NCBI RefSeq assembly: GCF_027409185.1
Contig: NC_084472.1
Span: 95,124,427 to 95,188,426, forward strand
Origin: Cynocephalus volans
Lineage: Eukaryota > Chordata > Mammalia > Dermoptera > Cynocephalidae
Reading direction: 5' to 3'
DNA length: 64,000 bases
In this document: positions 1 through 11,514 of the stretch, in pieces
How the letters are laid out: each line of letters opens with the position of its first letter
Position numbering within the stretch: position 1 is the stretch's first letter
Made by a program: the position numbers and the translations under genes
Notes under the pieces: generated by a model
Told to the model about the DNA's origin: nothing
Seen by the model: the letters and a program-made list of their open reading frames with translations, nothing else
The model's database searches: none

Positions 1-2480
1 ACTGCTTTCTTGGTGTAGAGACTACAGGGGTGTTGGGAATTAGGCCAAAGTCTAGTTTCCTTTACTAAAAGCTATGCAAACTTGAGAAAGCCTCTTACCC
101 TCCGTGGATCTAACCTAATCGCCTGTAAAAGGTAAGGTCCAGGCTAGACCAGTGGTTCCCCACGCTGGCTGCATAACATAATTCCTTGCGGAGGTTTTAT
201 GCTTTTCTTGCTTCCTTGTTCCACATCTCTCCATCTTCACTTTAAGGCCTGGTCTCCTACAATTAGGTAATCAATCACTCAGTCAATCAGTCTGCCTCTC
301 CAGCCCCTGCCAACAACTGACTTCTCTCTTTCCATCAGCCTGCACAACTCATACTTGACCAATGCTGCCTTATGCTGCTCTGTAATTGTGTCTGGTATGC
401 ACGCCTTTCATCTCACTGGTTCATTTCCAGGTGTTTTCTCATGCCTTTCTGACTTATGGACTGTCTTTATATATAAATTAGTTAAACAATAACTCTATTT
501 GGCAAGCACTTCTCTCAACTCAACACCCATTAATCTCGAGCTGTCACACACTCGCTGGAGTCACCCTCCTGCTCTTGTATGGACGGTTGCCAGCCTCTGC
601 CTCTTTCTCCAGGATGCCCACCAGTAGATGCGATGTAGTGTGCCGTTCCACAAGCCACGAAGGTAAACACACATGCCACAGAACATTCTCGCCTATCAAT
701 TTTGGTTGGTACACAGCCCCCAGCCTTGTCCCTTCTCCTAAGTCAAGTTCATAAAGAAGAGCAGTGCTGTTACAGGGAGGGGTCAGCTTGCGCTGTCTGA
801 ACTCCCATGGAGGCCAGTGAGACACCAGATTTCACCTGGGTTCTAAGAGGTGGGGCAGGGGTGAGAGGAGGGTTTGGCCAGTAGGATGAGATCTGCAAGG
901 CAGAGTCCAGGGACAAAGTCAGGATCAAGTCCGAAAGGCAACCCGACCAAAGGTTTTAGGCAATAAGGCACCAAGCAAGGAGAGGGACAGGATCCTAAGG
1001 CCCCAGCATCGAGTGGGCAAGTTGGGAATACAGGATGGGGGGTGACGCGGAAGATTCTGGGCAGAGTCCCCAGGCAGGGACTTAGCACCTGCCCACCTGC
1101 AGCCAGCTGTGAGGGTGGGATGGAGCTGTTAGGGGGCTGAGCCCAGACGCAGGAGGCAAACCTCTGCCAACTTCGTTTTGCTGGTTTTTTTTATAATATG
1201 CCCTTCTACACAGTTATAAACCTGTGGACATAAAATTGCCCATTTTATATCTTTATTCTTCTTTCCTTGCTTCCTCCTCTGACATACCTTGAAAGGTATT
1301 CTGAAAAATTATTTTATTTACATTTTGCATATTGAAATACTTGGTAAAAATGATCATGCTACAACAACACATTTTCATTTTGTACATTAAATCATAGACC
1401 TCACCCACGTGTATACACATTTTTTAAATAAAGAAGAATTTCACTCTTAAAATACATGCAATCACTTCAAGTTATACTATAAACAATGTTCCATTTTACA
1501 AAATTCTCCAAAATTATCCTCTAAAACAGTTTTGTGATTTTCCCATATTGTCTTTGGTTGGATGCATTAACTTGAGTTTATTATAATCTTCTTACTATGT
1601 TTTAATGCTGGGCAACACATCTGGGATAATCAAACCTAGACTTACCAGAATGCTCAAGAAATGATGTTTTGTTTAATGAAACATTCTTTTTAAATAAGAG
1701 TTAGCAAAAACATTTTCTCCAAAAGTATACAATGTGCTTCAACCCATTTCCCCCACCTTAATGACTAGACAGTTGAGGGATAGCAGGACCTTCGAGGACC
1801 TCAGGACAATTAGTAAGACTATCAATGAGCGTGCCACAGCTTTATGGACATACAGCATTTGCAGGGGATTGAGGTACATGACATGTCTAAAACATTTTTT
1901 TAAAACAAAATTCCTGAAAAACTGGCTGTTTTCTTGTGATTTACCTCTTGGGGGTACAGTATTGTGAATAAAAATAGCTCCTGTCTGTTGAGAGGACTTA
2001 CTATGTGTGCAGGGCTCTCAATGTGGCGACCTCATTCCAGCCTGACACCAGCACAATGCGACCGGTTCTATTATTATCCTCTCCCCACCCATGTCCTGAG
2101 GGAACGTCACTGTGTTTTTCTGCAACCTGAACACTGTCAGAACATTTCGTACATCCGGACAAGTCCCGTATCCGGCTGCCACCCCGCAAGCCGTCTCTGG
2201 GGAAATGGTGGCAGGCCTGGCCCTGGTGCCACTGGGTCTGGGAAGAAAGCGCTCTACCCTCAGGGTGGGATCGTTACTTATTTCTAATCTCTGGGCTAGA
2301 AATCCATTTGGAGGTAACTGCCAGAGTCTGGCTGCAGCACATGGTATCGATTTGCCACTGTGAGTTGGGCCCAAACTCTACCTCCAGGTCAGTCTGAAGA
2401 CAGGGGGAGAGCCTTGTCGCCTTAGTTTCTGCTCAGAAAATAAAGTGAAACGAGCTCTGCAGGAAATTCAGTTTGAACTG
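1..2480. other. PDGFRL intron 2, mostly unrecognised sequence
   Basis: No exon was found. The frames at 544-825 and 843-1088 on the minus strand have no recognisable domain. A hAT-like end (ccagtggttccccac) is near 150, and a faint MIR-like patch occurs at about 1985-2115. The rest shows nothing I can name. Confidence 0.5.
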
Positions 2481-2484
2481 AAAA

Positions 2485-2605
2485 GACAGCCGCATAATAA
2501 TGGGAATGTACTTAAGGATACTGAACTGTATACTTAAAAAATGGTTAAAATGGTAAATTTATGTTATGTGTATTTTACTAAAAGAAAACAAAATAAACCA
2601 GGGGG
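2485..2605 (+). repeat. L1 3'-end fragment
   Basis: The sequence contains the usual old-L1 3'UTR ending, actgtatacttaaaaaatgg and the following ggtaaatttatgttatgtg, then an A-rich tail. It is a short, 5'-truncated copy within PDGFRL intron 2. Confidence 0.65.
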
Positions 2606-3655
2606 GGAAAGGCCCCTTCCTCAGTACAGCAGAGTGTTGTCCACAATATTTACCAAAGTCTGTGCACATTCCTTCTCCACCGTGCAGTTCTTCTGTTTAT
2701 AAACAACTCTTAGCATCTTTCTCGAACCTCCCCCAGACGCCTCGTTCAGACGCTGGGTGATTCCTCTGGCCTGGGGCTGCCGGTGGCCTCCTCAGCTGCC
2801 CTCCCTGTGTTGTCTGTGGGTGGAATAAGCTGTTGCCAACTGTGGCCAGATGAAAACCCAGATGCCCTCCCTTCTCTCTAGAAGCTATTTATTGTTTTCA
2901 AAGGAACCAGCCATCCAAGAGATCTCCTGGCCCCACCCACGCCTCCCAACTTCCAGTTCTTGACTAAAAAATGCTAACATCCGACCAGACACCACAGAAA
3001 CATCCTGAAAGACAATGCCTGTGCCCTTATTTTGTAGGAAGCAGGACTAGGGCTTCTTACATCATCCCGGCTTGCTTTTACGGTTGTGATGTAGCTAACA
3101 ACCTAGTTTAAATCTCCACCATCGCCCTGCTCCCACCAGCACCCATTTATTGAAGCCTTTGTCCAGGCCACCTATTTTAAGTTTCTTATTTTCTCTCCTG
3201 GCTCAGCATCGTGCCAAGAATTCCCCTGCTCTAAACTCTGGAGGCATTTATGATGACACTGAAGGAATAAAATGTCTCCAGAGAAGATGAAAATGGATCA
3301 TGTTTATCCCTCAGTGGGACTGATCAGGTGATCCAGAAGATTCTTATACTATTTTTAAAAATATTATCAACAAAATGAAATCAAAAATTTTAAAAAGATC
3401 TTGCAAAGAAGCATGAGGCCCAAGAATATGTCTACTGAGCCAGTTTGAGAAGACCAGGTACCGAGCACATGGAGGGGCAGGCTCACCTGAGACTGGGAAG
3501 AGGCCTTGCTGTGTTTCTCCTAAAGGCCGCGAGGAACACTAACCCCTGCACCGTGGCGTACAGCCCTCTGCATTTCCCATGTGTAGATATTTATAAAGGC
3601 TTTAACTGACAACTTATAAGTGCCCTAGATTTCACTTTCAACTCCACAACATAAC
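2606..3655. other. Intronic stretch, nothing recognised
   Basis: I see no gene, RNA or identifiable mobile element here. The composition is ordinary for a mammalian intron. Confidence 0.4.
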
Positions 3656-3659
3656 TAAC

Positions 3660-4085
3660 GAAGCCCTCCACGCTCTGCCTCTGCTTACCTCCAGCTGCCC
3701 TCTCCTCTGCAGCCTCCTTCCCTGTTCCTTGCCTCTAGCCACCCATTTCCCCCCATGTACTCTCGATGCTCCAAGTGCCGTCTCTTTGTCACCTCTAGGC
3801 AGCTCCTTAAGCTCTTCCCTCCTTTTGGAATTTTCTTACGTTCTTCTACACCCTTCTTTACCTGGTTGACTTTCAACCTTCAGATATTAGCTTGAGTTTT
3901 GTCCTCCCTGACACTCACACAGCTATATTAAAGTGCTTATTTAGTAGTCTGTCTTCCCATAAGATAAAAAGCTCTAAGGATATAGAGGTTATGTCTGTTT
4001 TACTCACCATCATTTCTCCAGCATCTACCTAGCATGTGACCTTGAACACAGCAGATGCTTTGAAAGAACATTGTTGGAAGGAGGG
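3660..4085 (+). repeat. L2 LINE 3' fragment
   Basis: The stretch follows the L2 3'-end pattern: tctttgtcacctctaggcag, agctctaaggatatagaggt, and atctacctagcatgtgacct. It is an ancient mammalian-wide LINE copy with no coding capacity. Confidence 0.6.
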
Positions 4086-5139
4086 ATGGAGCCCAGGAGT
4101 CAAGAAATAGAAAATTCCTTATATTTGCCCTGACTTTTCTGCACTGATTGCTCTTTACTTGTTATAAAATTATTTTTTGACTTATTTAAAAAAAAACAGA
4201 AATAGAAAATTCAATAAATGATAACCATTGTCAGAAAAAAAATCTTTGCTATTTTTGACCTCAGAGAGAAGATATATACGTGACCTGGGATAGACTGAGT
4301 CTGGAATTAAAATCAGAATCAATTTCAGCACCTGAAAGTACAAAATCATCCACTTATAATTTTTATCCTCTGAGGCACCAATGAAACTGTTCAAAGTAGC
4401 CATTATTCTTGAAAGACTCAGCTGGGCACTATCCTTATGTGGGTACATAGGTTTACAAATGCCCACCCTTTTTTTATTTGTTTCTTGGCCAACTGAATTC
4501 TATACTGTTTAAAATGCAACTTGAAACTGTGAACACTGCTTAGCCTAAAAGGGTGAAAGGACCACAGGCACAAGTGTGTACTTATTTTATCCAGTCAGTC
4601 CTCATTTTAAATGTTTTCTTTTTACTGGTGAAAGGAAGACAATTGCAACGCAGCTGAAACCTGCCATCTAGTGGACCTTCTAATGACATGGTTTTGCTAA
4701 TGCAAAGGAAACATGCATCATAGAATAGAAGGCCAGGAAGGAGTCCAAGAGCATACCTCACCATGGCTCTGGCCTCTGGGGTGGCCAAAGTCCACCTTTA
4801 GGATAAGGGATCATTTGTGCTCTTCTGAAAGAGCTCTCCTCTCTAAGTAGCCCAGTGTAATGTGCTAGCATTCTGGTGTCCGAAATGTCATCCTAAATCA
4901 ACATGGGATTCCAACCACTTTCAATTCAAAGCTATCCTAGCAAGAAACCAACGCACCACTCTGGATAAGTATATCCTTTCTGTTTCTGTTATGAATCTTT
5001 AGAAATCAGATTTATTAGTCTAGTCTAGCCTAGACCTAAGAGTAGACAACAAATCTATGTTCCCTGAAGCTACCTCCATCAGGCCAACAGTGCACTTGGG
5101 TCTAAACTGATCCCGCTAGATGCACCATGGAGCCCTGCA

Positions 5140-5310
5140 GTAGGGCAGCAGCTCTGCCTCAGGAACCAGGAGGCCTGAGTTCTAGGACTCACCTGTCACT
5201 CACCATCTTGTCACTCTGGACCTGCCATCTATCCTCTCTCTGTTTCCTTATCTATTAAAAAGAGAGGCTTATGCAAAATAACTACTAAGGTCCCATTCAG
5301 CTCTAAAGTT
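5140..5310 (+). repeat. MIR SINE
   Basis: MIR order is visible: cctgagttctaggactc, then the region before tctctgtttccttatctatt, then aaggtcccattcagctct. It is old and diverged. Confidence 0.55.
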
Positions 5311-5389
5311 CATTGAGCTTGTTCCCAGAGTCACAGGTGACAGAGTCACAGGGTCTGACTTTAGACCCACTCTAGGCTCAGTGCCCCCA

Positions 5390-6500
5390 GCACCGTTCAC
5401 TCCCTAATATACTTAGGGAGGACCCACAGTGTGCTGGGCACGGTGCTGGATGCTAGGGAAACACCAGTGAATAAACAAACACCAACCCTGGTAAGAGACT
5501 TGGGGCATTAATATTGTGGTAGGAAGTGGGAAAATTCAAGAAATAATTTGATTATAGCACCACTGGTTTGATGTGGAAGTCAAAAAGATGAAAGTGTCCA
5601 AGGTGATTTCCAGGGCTCTGGTCAGGGCAACTGGATGAGATTAGTGCCACTCACTGAACTGAAGGACAGGAGGATGACCAGGTGTGGAGAAAGACCATGA
5701 GCTCGGTTTTAGATGGTTATGTTCAAAGAAAGGCTCATGAAAGATCCAAGTGGATCTGGTGAGCTGGCAGCTGGAGGGTTCAATCTGGAGCTCAGAAGAA
5801 ACATTTCACTCTAATATATGATAAATGGAGTGAACTTCACAGTGCCTGGTGAGAAGAGCTTTGCCAGGCAGAAATGAGGTGACCACAATCTAATGGCACC
5901 CATCTGGGCAGCAGTATGGTTCCCACCAGCAGTGCTCAGCGTTCATATGCCGACAAGAAAAAGAAGATGAAAACATTCATTCGGGGTCGGAAGTTTTCAG
6001 AAGGGAATGCAGGAAGAACAGACAGCAACAGAGTTTAGGACATGTTCAAGAATTTAATAGAAATGGCAGACCCCAGAATCTAAGAGAAATGGAGACGGAG
6101 GTGAAGACAGAAGGGCACGGTGGATAAAGAGGAGGAAACAGAGGGAATCAACACACTAATGGCTCCATGAGGTCAGTGGGGTTGGAGCCAGATGGCCCAG
6201 CATCATAAATGTAAAGTACATTAATACTTTCATTGTTTGCCTATCAGATTATCTTCTGAATACATGGCAGTGCATACACTGGCACTAAGAAATTATTTTT
6301 AAATGTTGAATGAATGAATGCGTGATGAGAAACTGACTTCTGAAATGACCACTAAACCCCTGGGAAAACCAAAGAATATTTCCTGAGTTCTGGTATGTGT
6401 CAGACACTGTTCTAGGTGCAAGGAATCTGGTGACGCACCAAACAGATGTGGCATTTGCCCTCAAGACACTTACTCTTTCACAGGGAAGATGGACACAGAC
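5390..6500 (-). repeat. L2 LINE fragments, discontinuous
   Basis: Pieces resembling L2 on the minus strand include gtgctgggcacggtgctgga near 5430, the following agtgaataaacaaac, and agacactgttctaggtgcaa near 6400. The middle part is too diverged for firm boundaries. Confidence 0.4.
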
Positions 6501-6712
6501 CTTAGATCACAAAGAATTAATCAATTAAATAAAGGTGCACACATTGTTGGGAAAGAAGTATTCAAACTTTCTTGGATCGTCTCTATCAGAAGCCACATGG
6601 GCTGTTCACAATTCCCTCATTTGTTTTAGTCCTGGTCAGAATTAGCTGTCCCAGAAGATCCACTTGGATTATTGTGCTTGTGAAATGTGCTTTGCCTAGA
6701 AACAATTTGTTA

Positions 6713-6890
6713 TAATTATTGAACACCTATCATGGGCCAGGCATTGTATTGGTAACACTTACCATAAGTAATAATGTATCCATACTCCAGATTAAGAAAC
6801 TAGGTTCTAGGGAAATTACTGATCAAAGATCACTTTGCTGGTTAGTGGTAAAGGCAGCATTCATATATAGCCGTGCCTCGGCCTGGCCTC
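6713..6890 (-). repeat. MIR SINE
   Basis: The reversed MIR pattern is seen: ttgaacacctatcatgggcc, aggcattgt, then attaagaaactaggttctag. The copy is diverged. Confidence 0.55.
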
Positions 6891-7009
6891 TCTGTTCCAT
6901 AACATGTTCCCTCTTTATTCTCATAGAAGGAAAGATGTGGAATAACACATTTATCCTTGTGATCTGACTGAGGAAAGTTAATGTTTTCTTTCTCTGTGTT
7001 AGATATATA

Positions 7010-7260
7010 AACAATCATAGCAAGTTATTTACACAAAAATGTTTATAATTGCACTATTCATGACAGCAAAAACTTTTCAAGTAGCCACAAACTGGGAACC
7101 AGGTAAGAAAACAATGCTATATTCCATTGATGGAACACCATACTTTTATTAAAATGATAAATAAGCATACTATAAGTAGATCTACTTAAAAATCTATATG
7201 AAATCATTGCTGGTTAAAACATGTTAATTTGCTGAAATATTGATTTAAAAACATATTTTC
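7010..7260 (+). repeat. Old L1 3' fragment (L1M type)
   Basis: The sequence aaaatgtttataattgcact followed by attcatgacagcaaaa and a gaaccaggtaag segment fits old L1 ORF2/3'UTR sequence. Boundaries are approximate. Confidence 0.45.
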
Positions 7261-8436
7261 TCAAATCCCAGATTCATAGTTGAGAGGGTCCTTAGAGCTC
7301 ATCTTGTTTTACAGACTAAGAAACTGGGGCAGTGTTCATGCTAATAACACCAGTGTTAAAAATCGGTGGGCAGAGATGGGTTCCTGCATCCTCCAATCCT
7401 AAAGAGAGGCCAAATTACATTTGGGTGATATTAATTTCCCTTTCTTGATATTATGTTTTAATCATTTACCAAAAAGTTTTTTGCCACCATTAATAAAGTC
7501 AAACGTATTAATTCGTTCAAGTATTTAATAAGTGACTACATATTCCCAGCACTTCGGGAAAAACAAATGTATATGGCATTTTTCTCTGCTTGAGTCCTGT
7601 TTCACTTCCTTGGGCTCTATAAGTTAATTAGACCTCTTTCTTCTTCATAAGTCACTTCCTCTGTTGTCCTGCTTTTATAGATTAGTGACAAGGAACATCT
7701 CACAATTTAGTGGAAAAAGATGAAGTAGTCAGATGATTCAATTTAGACAAACACGGTAACATATGAACTTAGTTCCAAAAGCCTACGAATATTGGTTAAA
7801 ACTACAAGACTTTGTTGGAAACACACCTGGGGAGCTTCCAACCCCAAAGCGGTCATAATGCTGGAAAGAATTCATTCCACAGGAAAAGAAAACACAGGAT
7901 GAATACTTCTCCTCTAACCAAGGCACCACGTTCCAGGAAAGATGTCAGGAGTCCATTACTTGAATGTCTGGTGTCAAATAAATCATGATATTTTTGTTGC
8001 TGTTGTTTGATATAAAGTTATAACTCGATATTTTTCACACATTTCATAAGATCCTTGGGGGCCCACATCTGTCTTTACTTTCCTATAAGGCCCTTACTGT
8101 GCTTTGAATGAATACTATTTAATGTTAAAAAGTCAAAATTCTTTTTTTCAGCTCATGAATATTTCTCAATTCCAATCTATGCTCACTTCACTTTGAGTCC
8201 TTAAAATGTTTTCAAACCTATATTAATACGTAATTCAGATATAACTTTGAAAAGACTCTTAGAAAATACTAAATCTTCAAGCACCAAATCCTCTAGGTTT
8301 AGGATACTTTGTGTAAGTCAAAGACTAAATGTTCCAAATAAATTAAATTGTCTCAATTCTCGTTTTTAAAAACTTGAAAAAGTGTGTAAATCTGACTTCA
8401 GTAAATTAAGTCATTTGAAAAGTTTATGGTAAATTC

Positions 8437-8963
8437 CACTTCTGGGTATATATCCAAAAGAATTGAAAGCAGGATCTCAAAGAGATAAGTGCACGCCCAC
8501 GTTCACTGCAGCATTGTTTACAATAGCCAAAATGTGGAAGCAGCCTAAATGTCCATCGCTGTGTGGATGAATAAAAAAATGTGGTGTGCGCACATACACA
8601 CACAATGGAATATTATTCAGCCTTAAACCAGAAGAAAAGTCTAGACATATGCTACAACATAGCAGAACTTTGAGGACATTACACTAAGTGAAATACGCCA
8701 GTCACAAAATGACAAATGCTGTATGATTCCATTTATAGGAGGTACCTAGAGTAGTCAGCCTCTTAGAAACAGAGAGTAGCATGGTATCTGCCAGGGCTTG
8801 GGGTGGGAGGGGCGATGGGGAGTTGTTCAGTGGGCACAGAGTTTCAGTCATGCAAGATGGAAAGTTCTAGAGATGTGTTGTATGTAGTCAACAATACTGT
8901 ATACTTAAAAATTGAGGGTAAATTTAGGTTCTGTGTTTTTATCATAAACACACAAAATCATAT
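8437..8963 (+). repeat. L1 3' end insertion
   Basis: It starts with tctgggtatatatccaaaag and continues through the ORF2 C-terminal region (tggaatattattcagcctta) and 3'UTR (tactgtatacttaaaaattg). Possible imperfect target duplications are ttatggtaaattc before and ttatagtaaatct after. A (CA)n run follows at 8978-8998. Confidence 0.8.
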
Positions 8964-9214
8964 ATTATAGTAAATCTTACACACACACACACACACCCTG
9001 AGTGTGGACAGGGAAATGGGAAAATCGACTCAATCTCCACACCCCGTCCAACCCATTAAATCTTAAGAAGGACTCTACACTGTTATATCTGTGATTCTGG
9101 AGGATACAGTCAGAATAAAAATGTGAAAAAATGTGAAAGAGGTCTTAATACAAGAGTACAGATAGACAGATAAACATTACTCATACATGTATTTCAATTT
9201 ATTTATTCTCCAAA

Positions 9215-9446
9215 GGATGTGTGCGTGTCTACATGTGCATGTGTACATGTGCGTGTGTGTGGGTGTGCAGATGTGCATGTGCATGTGTGCGTGTGTATGT
9301 GCGCATGTGTGGGTGTGCAGATGTGTGCGTGCATGTGTGCGTGTGCACGTGTATGTGTGCATGTGCATGTGTGCGTGTGCGCGTGTGGGTGTGCAGATGT
9401 GCGCATGCACGTGTGCGTGTGCATGTACATGTGTGTGCATGCCTGT
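9215..9446. repeat. GT-rich minisatellite
   Basis: About 230 bases alternate purine and pyrimidine (gtgtgc, gtgcat, gtacat). The decamer gggtgtgcag recurs at 9261, 9311 and 9387, showing imperfect higher-order repetition with spacings of 50 and 76 bases. All six frames stay open because of composition, giving Cys/Val or His/Thr repeats; none is a gene. Confidence 0.85.
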
Positions 9447-9559
9447 GTGAAAGAAGGGCAAGTGTACGGGGAGGATGGGGGAGTACTGCCACTCAGTCAT
9501 TAAATAGATAAAGCTAAATGGGAAGCACTTAGCTAAGTCTCAGTGAAAAACACGGATGT

Positions 9560-10345
9560 TAAAAGAAAGAAAAAATGGAGTTGTAAGTGTAAAGACAGCT
9601 GGGAAGAGGAAACGCTGTCCAGCGAGAACATTACATAGGGAGGCCTAACATGGGCTTTCCAGAGAAAGCGATGCCTGGGCTGAATTAAGCCAGGTGAAGG
9701 GGGCCAGGAGTGCTCCAGGCAACGACAGCAGCAAGTTGTAAGGCCCCAGGAGCCTGGAACTTCTGACGATCTCACAGGAACCCAGGCCAGTGAAAGCAGC
9801 GATACTAAAGATTAGAGGCCACTTCAGAGAGATGGCAGAGATCAGGGAGGGTCTCATCAGTCATGTGAGAATGTTGGACTTTTGTGTGTGTGGCTGGCCT
9901 GTATGGGATCTGAACCCTTGACCTGGGTGGTACCAGCACCGTGCTTGGTGTGGGACCTGAACCCTTGACCTTGGTGTTATCACCACCGCACTCTCCCAAG
10001 TGAGCTGACGGCGGCCAGCCGAGGACGGTGGACTTTATCCCCAGTGGAAAGCCATTTTAAGCACCACTCTAGCTGCAGCGGGGAGACTGGAGGAGGAGAA
10101 GCCTGGGTGGGGTCATTGCAGTGCTGGAGACAGGAGAATAGTGGCTGGGACGGGGGTGGTGACTCCAGGGATGGGACGTGGACAGACTTATGGCTCTTAC
10201 GCAGGTTGAATTGACTTTACTTGGTGATGGGTTGGACGTGGGGAGAGAGGAAGAGGACAGAAAAGCGACCTAGTTTTCTGGTTCAGCAACTGAGAGATGG
10301 ATCTCTGGGGAGGTGGGGATGGTGCAGAAATATGAATCTGTTATG
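9560..10345 (-). repeat. L2 LINE fragment split by a SINE
   Basis: The minus-strand L2 pattern is legible on both sides of the SINE at 9881-10027: gcaagttgtaaggccccagg before it, and gtggactttatccccagtgg, aagccatttta and ggtcattgcagtgctggaga after it. L2 continuity across the gap shows the SINE came later. Confidence 0.6.
9881..10027 (-). mobile_element. CYN-like tRNA-Ile SINE, dimeric
   Basis: Read on the minus strand, two tRNA-derived halves each contain a B-box-like GGTTC segment (aagggttcagatccc and its repeat), with a T-rich/TG tail on the plus-strand left side. The flanks tggacttt at 9874-9881 and after the element form a short target duplication. The element resembles dermopteran SINEs. 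Confidence 0.75.
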
Positions 10346-10469
10346 AGCACGCAGAGTTTCTGGTGTCTACTATCCATATTCTTTCTTCCTCCGATTGCAG
10401 TCATCCCAAACAGACAACATCCTATATTTATTCATCATAAATCGTAGGAAAACGAGACTGGAAAGTATC

Positions 10470-10620
10470 TGGGAAATCATGTCCCATCCCCTTCATGAGG
10501 AAACTGAAACCTGGGGAGTTTAGGGGAACTTCTCCGAAGACACACGGGACTCAGCCCCACCCACATCCCCAGAGCCAGGGCTCAGGGCTCCTCCCGCTCC
10601 CCCCGAAGCTGCTCTTCTGT
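10470..10620 (-). repeat. MIR-like fragment
   Basis: The order catgaggaaactgaaacctg, acacacgggactcagcc and gagccagggctcagg follows the reversed MIR body. Diverged; moderate support only. Confidence 0.4.
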
Positions 10621-11216
10621 CTTTTTGGTTTTCGTTACCACCTGCCCCGCTTCTCCTGAACAAGGAGCCAGCCTCAAGAAGGTGCTCGTTCAAGCACAAG
10701 AACTCTTTGGCCTTCCTACCAGTTGAGGCTGCTGAATATAAAAGTCATATATCCACGAAAGCAAAGATAATCAGAAGCAGATGAAGAGTTTAAAAGCAGT
10801 TTAAGCTGGTCTCTGGTCAAGTCGTGCATGGGAATCTCCTGTTAGGTCATTTCAGTTTTCATTACAGTCACTTCAAGAACAATGTCAAACATTGAATCCA
10901 TTATTTTTCAGACCATGAATTCTTAAATATCCATCTCTTTGCATTACAATTTCCTACAAAATTTCACTCTTGTCATACGGTTTCCTATAAAATTGTCATA
11001 TGGTTTTCTACAGAATTTCACTTTTTCAACCAATGTTGGTAGGTTTTGCAACAATTTTTTTTTTAAACAGGGTGAAGAAATAAAATCTGTGGCATTTGCT
11101 TATTAGGCTTCCATTTTTTCAATCTATTATGGAGAAATGGTAGATGTCAACAGAATGCAATATTTAATGAGGGAACAAAACCAAAGCAAAAACACAAGTA
11201 AAAAAAAAAAGCTTAC

Positions 11217-11514
11217 CTGAGGCGGGAGTCCTTAAAGGTGTGGAGATAAGCAGGATAGCTCCAGCCAATTTTGTTCCCTTTACATCGAAGCTCGACAGTT
11301 TGTCCTGCCACCAGACTCAGGGTGGCAGCAGGCTTCTGGAAGCGACCTTTATCCAACACATGTGTCATTATAGACTGCGTCTTTGGTGTCGAATCAGCGG
11401 AGTCCCTGTCCTTTATTTTAGGAATTTTGGGCTTCCCCTTTTTGTTGGTAGGTTTGATTCTGTTCTCTCCTGGCTCCTTTGAACGCTTGTTTTTGGGAGG
11501 GTGTTGGCCGGTAA
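11217..11514 (-). CDS. PDGFRL: PDGFRL exon 2, linker and start of first Ig domain
   Basis: After acceptor tttatgcag the exon reads VTGQHPPKNKRSKEPGENRI through ELRCKGNKIGWSYPAYLHTF and ends KDSRL plus two bases before donor gtaagc. The length is 298 bases. A polypyrimidine run and the exon boundary fit known PDGFRL structure. Confidence 0.95.

Noticed and set aside
1964..2374. Mutually overlapping frames of 83-118 residues on both strands
   Set aside because: They overlap each other on opposite strands and match no family; likely chance in a GC-richer patch.
9177..9511. Several overlapping 75-107 residue frames rich in Cys/Val or His/Thr
   Set aside because: All frames on both strands stay open because the DNA is a GT-rich repeat lacking stop codons; there is no gene evidence.
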